From Roseivirga seohaensis (GTDB lineage Bacteria > Bacteroidota > Bacteroidia > Cytophagales > Cyclobacteriaceae): a stretch of 64,000 nucleotides of DNA. The stretch is taken from NCBI RefSeq assembly GCF_001592945.1, contig NZ_LRPB01000005.1, forward strand, positions 1 through 64,000, in the 5' to 3' direction. This document shows positions 58,111 to 64,000 of the stretch, piece by piece. The notes under the pieces were generated by a model, which was not told the DNA's origin, did no database searches, and saw only the letters and a list, made by a program, of their open reading frames with translations. The position numbers and the translations under genes are program-made. The first letter of the stretch is position 1, and every line of letters starts with the position of its first letter.

Positions 58111-58665
58111 CTACTTTTTAGTTGAAACAAAGGTAAACAAGCGGAAGCATACATATCCGGCAATCAAGCCAATTAATGCACCTGTGATTACATCGCCAGG
58201 AAAGTGAACACCTAAATAAACCCGACTATAAGCAATTAAAGCAGCCCAAGGCAGCAAAAGCCAAATGTATTTTAGCTTGTCTTTTAAACAAAACCAGCAG
58301 AAAAAGGCAAGTGCAAACATATTTGAGGAATGCGATGATGCAAAACCATAGCGTCCGCCACAACCATCTGGACTGTGGACCAAATCCATTATTTCAGGGT
58401 CATGGCATGGTCGGAGACGGGCTACCCATGGTTTTAATAAACCAGAGGCTGTTTGGTCGCTGATTAATATGAGTAAACCTAAAGATAGAGCCATCCAGCC
58501 GTAGTTCTTTTTGTATTTGAATAGCCAATAAAGCAAGACGACATAAAGAGGAATCCAAATGAATTTATTGCTGGCCCAGGTCATTACAAAATCACCAAAG
58601 CTATTATGCGCTCCATTAATGATGCGGAATAGTGCCTTATCCCATTGTTCTAATTGATCGATCAT
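58111..58665 (-). CDS. PAP2-family phosphatase
   Basis: 184 aa, six spans. The three catalytic motifs are intact: KPWVARLRP (motif 1), FASSHSSN (motif 2, PSGH-like) and SRVYLGVHFPGD (motif 3, with His and Asp). The enzyme hydrolyses a lipid pyrophosphate such as undecaprenyl diphosphate or phosphatidic acid; which one is undecided. It begins one base behind the hemF stop on the same strand, so they are surely co-transcribed. Confidence 0.9.
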   Translation of the reverse strand: MIDQLEQWDKALFRIINGAHNSFGDFVMTWASNKFIWIPLYVVLLYWLFKYKKNYGWMALSLGLLILISDQTASGLLKPWVARLRPCHDPEIMDLVHSPDGCGGRYGFASSHSSNMFALAFFCWFCLKDKLKYIWLLLPWAALIAYSRVYLGVHFPGDVITGALIGLIAGYVCFRLFTFVSTKK

Positions 58666-59565
58666 TTAAAGCTTTAGCCAGTTGATTCCTTTTTGTAATA
58701 AAGCCTGAGTTTTTGCCTCTTTACTTCCTTTTAGTGGCTGAAAGTCATATTCCCAACCGGCCTGAGCGGGTAAACTCATTAAAATTGACTCAATTCGTCC
58801 GTCAGTTTCTAAGCCAAAACGTGTACCTCTATCGTGCACCAGATTGAATTCTACATAGCGACCACGCCTAAGCATCTGCCATTCTTTTTCTCTTTCTCCG
58901 TAAGGAAGTTTAGAGTTTTTGCGCATTAAGTAAGTGTATATAGGGGCAAAAGCAAGCCCTACATCTTTTACGAATTCTAGGCGGTCCGACTTGCTAAAAG
59001 TGCTGTCCTCAGTTAAATGATCGAAGAAAATCCCTCCAATTCCTCTGGTTTCTTTTCTATGTTTCACGTAGAAATAGTCATCGGCCCAAGGCTTGAACTC
59101 TGTATAGTATGAAGAATGGTGCTTGTCGCAAACGGCCTTTAATTTTTCATGAAAAAACTGAGCGTCCGATTCGTCTACATAATGAGGTGTTAAATCAATT
59201 CCTCCACCAAACCAATATTTCCCATCCGACATTTCGAAATAGCGAATGTTCATATGGATAATAGGTACCATAGGGTTTTCAGGGTGAAGAACTATAGAGA
59301 CACCCGTAGCAAAGAAATCTCCTTCAGTAAGCCCGAACGAGCTCAATATTTTTTCAGGTGTTTTACCATGCACTGCTGAAAAATTGACACCCCCTTTTTC
59401 TATTATGGTGCCATGACGCATTACGCGGCTAATGCCACCGCCACCGCCCGGACGTTCCCATTGGTCTTCAATAAAGCGGCCTGTGCCATCACATTTGGTG
59501 ATTTCTTTACAAATATGATCCTGAATATTTCTGAAAATCCGAGTAATCGAATCTCTATCTGTCAT
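58666..59565 (-). CDS. hemF: Oxygen-dependent coproporphyrinogen III oxidase
   Basis: 299 aa HemF. Family motifs: WERPGGGGGISRVMRHG, NPMVPIIHMNIRYF, YWFGGGIDLTPHYV (contact to substrate), GIGGIFFDHL, and the C-terminal GRYVEFNLVHDRGTRFGLETDGR. It converts coproporphyrinogen to protoporphyrinogen using oxygen, showing aerobic growth. Start: two ATGs at 59571 and 59565; the promoter's -7 box ends at 59576, so the mRNA would begin near 59570 and the downstream ATG at 59565 is preferred. Confidence 0.92.
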   Translation of the reverse strand: MTDRDSITRIFRNIQDHICKEITKCDGTGRFIEDQWERPGGGGGISRVMRHGTIIEKGGVNFSAVHGKTPEKILSSFGLTEGDFFATGVSIVLHPENPMVPIIHMNIRYFEMSDGKYWFGGGIDLTPHYVDESDAQFFHEKLKAVCDKHHSSYYTEFKPWADDYFYVKHRKETRGIGGIFFDHLTEDSTFSKSDRLEFVKDVGLAFAPIYTYLMRKNSKLPYGEREKEWQMLRRGRYVEFNLVHDRGTRFGLETDGRIESILMSLPAQAGWEYDFQPLKGSKEAKTQALLQKGINWLKL

Positions 59566-59575
59566 TGTCATAATG

Positions 59576-59604
59576 CAAAAGTAAAACAAACCGTTGAAAG
59601 GCAA
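59576..59604 (-). promoter_or_regulatory. Promoter of hemF-PAP2
   Basis: On the minus strand TTG (59604-59602), 18 bases, TACTTTTG (59583-59576): exact TTG-N18-TAnnTTTG. It implies a near-leaderless mRNA and decides the hemF start. Confidence 0.7.
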
Positions 59605-59625
59605 TTCCGTATGCAAAATAGATTG

Positions 59626-59641
59626 CCTAACGATCGGTAGG
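59626..59641. promoter_or_regulatory. Imperfect TetR-like palindrome between hemF and E1
   Basis: CCTAACGATCGGTAGG, 16 bp with one mismatched pair (A/G) around the CGATCG core, located between the divergent hemF promoter and the -7 box TATTTTTG of the E1 gene (59672-59679). It shares the string ATCGGTA with the operator at 24621-24652. Confidence 0.4.
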
Positions 59642-59671
59642 TTTTTTAGCACATCGTTCAGAAATATTGGC

Positions 59672-59679
59672 TATTTTTG
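59672..59679 (+). promoter_or_regulatory. -7 promoter element of the E1 gene
   Basis: TATTTTTG, an exact TAnnTTTG match, about 20 bases before the start codon at 59700. It sits inside the in-frame upstream extension to 59667, so that longer frame is not translated. No TTG at the expected -33 position. Confidence 0.5.
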
Positions 59680-59699
59680 GATTTGACATAACCACACAT

Positions 59700-61799
59700 A
59701 TGGGAGTTATCAAGACGAAGAAGATTTTAACAGACGAGAAAAAAGAAATTACCATATCTAAAGCATTGTTGGAGAAGGCTTACCGCCTGATGCACACCGC
59801 CATGAACATGGCGATGACCTACGAGGAGAACAAGGCGATTTGCAGTAAATACGTTCATAGTACATCAAGAGGGCACGAAGCTATTCAATTGGCAGCAGGA
59901 CTTTCTTTAATGCCTCATGATTTTGCTGCACCATATTATAGAGATGAATCCATCCTTTTGGGAATAGGAATGCAGCCTTATGAGCTCATGCTACAACTTA
60001 TGGCTAAAAAGGACGACCCTTTTTCTGGCGGAAGGACCTATTATGGTCATCCTTCTTTAAAAAGAGAAGGCTTTCCTACAATACCTCACCAAAGTTCGGC
60101 AACGGGAATGCAGGCCATACCAGCTACGGGAATGGCGCATGGAATCCATTATTTGGAAAGCCAAAACTTACTAAAGGGAGATGGAAAACCAGTAGTGCTT
60201 TGTTCGCTTGGCGATGGTTCTGTAACAGAGGGTGAAGTTTCTGAGGCCTTTCAAATGGCGGTACTTCATAAGCTACCAATCGTTTATTTGATTCAAGACA
60301 ATGATTGGGGTATTTCTGCGACTGGTGCTGAAATGCGTGCTATGGATGCTTATGATTTTGTTTCCGGCTTTACAGGCATGGAGCGCATGCGTGTAGATGG
60401 AAGTGATTTTGTAGATTCCTATGAAGGTTTGCAAAAAGCTTTTAACTATGTGAGAGAAAATAGGGCGCCAATTCTTGTTCATGCGAAAGTGCCTTTATTG
60501 GGGCATCACACATCGGGGGTAAGAAAAGAATGGTACAGGGGGGATTATGATGAGCACCTGAAGAATGACCCAATTCCGAGGTTAAGGAAAGAACTGAAAA
60601 GGCGAGGATGGAAGGAAGCCCAACTGGTAAAAATAGAAGATGAAGCCTTGGCTTTTGTGCAGGCAGAATACGCAAGAGCAATCAATGCCGATGATCCGGA
60701 CATTACTACGTTTATGGATCATGAGTTTGCACCTACGCCAATTACTGAAGAGAAAGGGCAAAGAAAACCGAGAGGAGCCGAAAAGGTAGTGATGGTTGAT
60801 GCTGCACTTCATGCGGTTGATGATATTTTAAAAACACACCCTGAATCATTATTCTACGGACAGGATGTGGGAGGAACATTAGGTGGAGTATTCCGTGAAG
60901 CCGCTACGCTTGCTCAGAAATATGGAGATGATCGTATTTTCAATACTCCAATTCAAGAGGCCTATATAATTGGGTCAACTGCGGGAATGTCGGCCATTGG
61001 GGCTAAGGCCATTGTAGAGATTCAATTTGCGGACTACATCTGGCCAGGAATTAACCAGTTGGTAGAAGAGCTTTCTAAAAGTTGTTATTTGTCGAAGGGG
61101 CAATTTCCAATACAATCTCTGATTAGAGTGCCGATTGGAGCTTACGGTGGAGGAGGCCCATACCATTCGGGAAGTATAGAGTCTACTTTGCTCAATATCA
61201 GAGGAATTAAAGTGGTTTACCCATCGAATGCTGCCGATATGAAAGGCTTGATGAAAGCGGCTTTTCATGATCCTAACCCAGTGGTGATGTTGGAGCACAA
61301 AGGTTTATATTGGTCCAAAGTACCAGGGACTGAAGGGGCAAAAACATTTGAACCAGATAGCGATTACATCATTCCACTAGGTAAATCTCGAATTGATCAA
61401 GAAGCGAGTGAGGAGGCTATTGAAAATGGTGAAAGCTGTGTGGTGATTACTTACGGCATGGGCGTTTATTGGACAAGAGCAGCGTCTGAAGCTTTCAAAG
61501 GACAAGTAGAAATACTTGATTTAAGAACCTTAAACCCAATAGACTGGGAAGGTGTTATTGCATCAGTAAAAAGGCATAATAAGGCTTTAGTGCTTACAGA
61601 GGAGCCTTTATTGAATTCTTTTGCCGAATCTTTAGCGGGGCGTATATCACAAGAGTGTTTCCAAATTCTGGATGCACCAGTAATGACTTATGGTGCGGCT
61701 AATTTGCCTGCAATACCATTGAATGTAGATTTAGAAAAACAGATGCTTCCTACTGCTGAAAAGGTAAAAGGAATGCTTTCTCAATTGTTGAATTACTAA
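59700..61799 (+). CDS. 2-oxoacid dehydrogenase E1, alpha-beta fusion
   Basis: 699 aa joining both E1 subunits. The alpha part (about 1-350) carries the thiamin-diphosphate motif GDGSVTEGEV...QDNDWGIS and phospho-loop SRGHEAIQLAAG. The beta part (about 355-695) has YGQDVGGTLGGVF (catalytic Glu region), GAYGGGGPYHSGSIE and the C-terminal transketolase domain with LDLRTLNPIDWE. Fused E1 of this layout is typical of Bacteroidota branched-chain or acetoin/pyruvate-like complexes. No E2/E3 follows; the E2 at 13229-14533 is the likely partner. Confidence 0.9.
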   Translation: MGVIKTKKILTDEKKEITISKALLEKAYRLMHTAMNMAMTYEENKAICSKYVHSTSRGHEAIQLAAGLSLMPHDFAAPYYRDESILLGIGMQPYELMLQLMAKKDDPFSGGRTYYGHPSLKREGFPTIPHQSSATGMQAIPATGMAHGIHYLESQNLLKGDGKPVVLCSLGDGSVTEGEVSEAFQMAVLHKLPIVYLIQDNDWGISATGAEMRAMDAYDFVSGFTGMERMRVDGSDFVDSYEGLQKAFNYVRENRAPILVHAKVPLLGHHTSGVRKEWYRGDYDEHLKNDPIPRLRKELKRRGWKEAQLVKIEDEALAFVQAEYARAINADDPDITTFMDHEFAPTPITEEKGQRKPRGAEKVVMVDAALHAVDDILKTHPESLFYGQDVGGTLGGVFREAATLAQKYGDDRIFNTPIQEAYIIGSTAGMSAIGAKAIVEIQFADYIWPGINQLVEELSKSCYLSKGQFPIQSLIRVPIGAYGGGGPYHSGSIESTLLNIRGIKVVYPSNAADMKGLMKAAFHDPNPVVMLEHKGLYWSKVPGTEGAKTFEPDSDYIIPLGKSRIDQEASEEAIENGESCVVITYGMGVYWTRAASEAFKGQVEILDLRTLNPIDWEGVIASVKRHNKALVLTEEPLLNSFAESLAGRISQECFQILDAPVMTYGAANLPAIPLNVDLEKQMLPTAEKVKGMLSQLLNY

Positions 61800-61822
61800 T
61801 TGAGAAAATTAATAGAAATATG

Positions 61823-61853
61823 AGCGGCTGGTTTTTGATCAGTCGCTTTTTTT
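61823..61853 (+). terminator. Terminator of the E1 gene
   Basis: Eight-bp stem with one G-U pair (61823-61830 with 61840-61847), nine-base loop and a T run to 61853. Follows the E1 stop by 24 bases and faces the convergent TamL-like gene. Confidence 0.85.
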
Positions 61854-61865
61854 ATGCGGCTAATG

Positions 61866-64000
61866 TTAGAAAGCGTAACCCACTCCAATATTCCATACCG
61901 TTTGGTTGGTATCGGTAAAAGGTTTTCTCCATCGTTCACCGTTTGGAAAGCGAGGGTCACGAATTTTATGTCCAATATCGAACCTGAATACAAGGAAAGA
62001 GAAATCGAAGCGAAGCCCGATTCCCGCCCCCACAGCTATTTCTTTATAAAAGCGATTGAATTTAAAATCGGCACCTGACGATAAAGTAATTGGATCGCTT
62101 GGGTCGTCAGGCGCTTCGGTATCGCGAAATTTCCACACATTGCCGGCATCTACAAAAAAAGCCCAATCTAAAAAGCCCACAATATTAGCCCTGTACTCTG
62201 CATTTATTTCTAATAGAATTTCTCCTGGCTGTTCAAATCGATAACTGTCTTTTGAACGGTCGGCTACAAGGTTTCCTTCTGAATCTCTAACGTTATCGCC
62301 ATTGTCGTCTAGCAGGTAAGGAAAAGCAGAGCCAGGCCCCAGTCGCCTTGGTGTCCAAGCGCGGTTGCTATTACTTCCACCCGAAAAAAAGTATTTTTCA
62401 TATGGTAAGTCTGCTCCATTGTAAGGGTCAGCAATGCCCATATTGCCCCTGAATACTAATGCCCTTTCTCTGCTTAACGGATAATACCTCCGGTAATCTA
62501 GCTGAAATTTCAGAAACTGATAGTTGGTTAAATCGTTGTTTCGCAGAAGGCCTGTTCCAGTAAGGTTTAGTATACTTCCGCCTGCTTCAACAAAATAGCG
62601 GAAGAATGAAGAGGGCGAATTGGTGTTTGAGTAATCGCTATTCAAAGTAGCATTAAAGGAAGTACTACTCACAAAAGAGGGTTCAAAAGCCAACTTCAGA
62701 GTGTTTCCTTGTGCTTCGAGTCGGTCTAATAAAGCATCAAACTCTTCACTTCTGAATGGGGTATAAATCAAATTGACGTCTGCCAGAGTAAGCGTATAGT
62801 TCTTGCTACCCTTAAGGTTTTGCCAATTGTAAGATAAATTTCCATTAATGTTTTCTCGCTTGTACTGTGTTCTATCGGTGTAAGAATACCCCAAAGATAC
62901 GGTAGTTCGGGGGTTGAAGGTTCCTAAGTTTAATTCCCGAGAAGGGAAGGGGGTGATGAATCTAGGGAAACTTAGTGATAGGTTGCCGCCATACTGAAGG
63001 TTAGAGTTTGAAGATTCAGATGAATTTGATTTTGCGATTCCTTCTATTCCAACAAAAGCATTGAGTTCTAATATTTCTAAACCTCCGAAAACGTTTCTGT
63101 CTTTTAAAGATAGGTTATAAAATGGTCCTGGATAACTCGATTGAGTGTTGTTGGTTACATTTAAACCTAGCTCTTGTGTAAGTTGATATTTCTTGAGCGG
63201 AGCGGTATAGAAGTTGGTCACCATTTTACCAGGAACTAAGGTGGTGTCAAAATTAATATTGACATAGCGAAACATGTCGATGGCCAATAGTTGTCGCTGC
63301 GTATTGATTACACTGGTATAGTTGTATAATTCGCCTTTTCTAAAAATTAGACGTGTGTCGATTACTTTAGGGGAGTAGTAATTTAAGCCTGAAACATAAC
63401 TTACATTTTCATACTCTGTGGTGTCGGTAGGCATATCACTGCCGTTGCTATTGAATATAATAGAGTCCATTTGATAAATTTGATGCTTAGGCTTATCAGA
63501 TGGCTTGTTGATAACTGTTGAAACCCATAAGTCAAGTTCATTTGGTTTAAAAAATACATCGAACTCGATAAAACCCTTGGTGAAATTAAAATAGCCATTG
63601 TCTTTCATTAAAGATTCAATTCTCTCCCTTTCTTGGTCGATCTTATCCTTGCTGTAAGGGTCGCCAATTTTCAGGAAGGACTTTGCTTTAGTAGCATTGA
63701 TTAAGTTACTTAATGTAGAATCTCCTGTTCTTAAAGTAAGGCTGTCGATATAACTGCGTGGGCCTTCATCCACAATGAATTTTTGATGAACCTTTCTTCG
63801 TTTCTCTTTTACTTCAATATCGATTTGCGCTTTCAAAAAACCATTGAAATTGAGGTAAGTGAGCATACGCTCCTTTGAATTAGCTATGGCTAGGCTATCA
63901 TATACGGCCAAGGGAGTTCCTGTACGCATTGGTAAATTACCGTTCCGTAATTTGTTTTCATACCGGTCAAGTTTTCTCTTTTTATTGGTTTCAAGCCGTG
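61866..64000 (-). CDS. Omp85-family outer-membrane protein (TamL/BamA-like), 5' end cut off
   Basis: About 710 residues visible; the frame runs off the window edge without a start, so the N terminus is missing. The N-terminal portion has POTRA-like units (FNGFLKAQIDIEVKEKRRKV; LRTGDSTLSNLI), the rest is the 16-strand Omp85 barrel: the loop-6 region with GGSNSNRAWTPRRLGPG contains an RGY-equivalent (here NRAW) motif, then AGNVWKFRDTEAP and the final strand VWNIGVGYAF ending in Phe. It resembles TamL (Bacteroidota TamA homologue, usually a lipoprotein) more than BamA, but the missing N terminus prevents proof. Confidence 0.85.
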   Translation of the reverse strand, partial: RLETNKKRKLDRYENKLRNGNLPMRTGTPLAVYDSLAIANSKERMLTYLNFNGFLKAQIDIEVKEKRRKVHQKFIVDEGPRSYIDSLTLRTGDSTLSNLINATKAKSFLKIGDPYSKDKIDQERERIESLMKDNGYFNFTKGFIEFDVFFKPNELDLWVSTVINKPSDKPKHQIYQMDSIIFNSNGSDMPTDTTEYENVSYVSGLNYYSPKVIDTRLIFRKGELYNYTSVINTQRQLLAIDMFRYVNINFDTTLVPGKMVTNFYTAPLKKYQLTQELGLNVTNNTQSSYPGPFYNLSLKDRNVFGGLEILELNAFVGIEGIAKSNSSESSNSNLQYGGNLSLSFPRFITPFPSRELNLGTFNPRTTVSLGYSYTDRTQYKRENINGNLSYNWQNLKGSKNYTLTLADVNLIYTPFRSEEFDALLDRLEAQGNTLKLAFEPSFVSSTSFNATLNSDYSNTNSPSSFFRYFVEAGGSILNLTGTGLLRNNDLTNYQFLKFQLDYRRYYPLSRERALVFRGNMGIADPYNGADLPYEKYFFSGGSNSNRAWTPRRLGPGSAFPYLLDDNGDNVRDSEGNLVADRSKDSYRFEQPGEILLEINAEYRANIVGFLDWAFFVDAGNVWKFRDTEAPDDPSDPITLSSGADFKFNRFYKEIAVGAGIGLRFDFSFLVFRFDIGHKIRDPRFPNGERWRKPFTDTNQTVWNIGVGYAF

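Noticed and set aside
1-64000. CRISPR array, insertion sequence, integrase, att site or prophage
   Set aside because: No regularly spaced direct repeats, transposase, recombinase or phage-type genes seen; the only tandem duplication is the diverged microprotein unit at 53531-54132.

Overview
The window is chromosomal DNA of a gliding-type member of the Bacteroidota, most likely a marine member of the order Cytophagales (possibly near Roseivirga; this placement is inferred from protein style, not computed). Reasons: GldA plus a GldF-GldG fusion protein (gliding / type IX secretion), a protein with a type IX C-terminal sorting domain, WG-repeat, DsrE and Omp85/TamL-like envelope proteins, an alpha/beta-fused 2-oxoacid dehydrogenase E1, TTG/GTG starts without Shine-Dalgarno sequences, and several promoters matching the Bacteroidota pattern TTG-N18/19-TAnnTTTG (for the E2 gene, tRNA-Arg, rpoN and hemF). 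I see no insertion sequence, integrase, prophage, CRISPR array or rRNA. It looks like a stable core-genome segment with some lineage-specific envelope operons.

Layout. 1-6.2 kb: flavin reductase, purine nucleoside phosphorylase, YbjQ with a 41-aa membrane peptide, an SDR and gldA-gldFG. 6.2-10.2 kb: sulfite/nitrite reductase with siroheme synthesis genes and a rhodanese (sulfur assimilation; metZ at 16-17 kb belongs to the same theme). 10.3-13 kb: multi-PAS histidine kinase with a single-domain response regulator. 13.2-17 kb: 2-oxoacid dehydrogenase E2, CinA, MetZ. 17.2-22.6 kb: a lipoprotein, then a four-gene operon of exported proteins ending in an 810-aa leucine-rich-repeat protein; this is the best candidate here for an undescribed system. 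22.8-26 kb: TetR-fabF with an operator laid over its promoter, and two exported DsrE paralogues. 26-31.3 kb: alcohol dehydrogenase, membrane protein, M20 peptidase, CDF transporter, RluF, MscL. 31.6-36.9 kb: PaaN, WG-repeat protein, HemA. 37-45.4 kb: ComEA-like protein, NAD(P)HX repair enzyme, small T9SS-sorted protein, AsnS, RpoN, a PAP2-like membrane protein, PaaG and a beta-barrel protein. 45.5-49.6 kb: tRNA-Arg(ACG), GNAT and an arsenosugar-type cluster (DUF2064, AhpD-like, ArsS, ArsM). 49.8-55.2 kb: ECF sigma factor with a putative anti-sigma, FtsE, fructose-6-phosphate aldolase, a short SSB, a duplicated pair of single-span microproteins, aquaglyceroporin and SRP RNA. 55.3-64 kb: a 56-aa acidic/proline-rich peptide with a TPR kinase and LuxR regulator, PAP2 phosphatase, HemF, fused E1, and a TamL/BamA-like outer-membrane protein cut by the window edge.

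How they fit together: siroheme and heme genes (cobA, met8-like, hemA, hemF) feed the sulfite reductase and respiration; the unlinked E1 (59.7 kb) and E2 (13.2 kb) probably belong to one branched-chain 2-oxoacid dehydrogenase complex; paaN and paaG are two separated pieces of phenylacetate catabolism. Not previously visible from long-ORF calling are a 41-aa, a 42-aa and a 50-aa microprotein, the SRP RNA and several operator-like palindromes. All functional statements come from reading motifs by eye; no database search was run.
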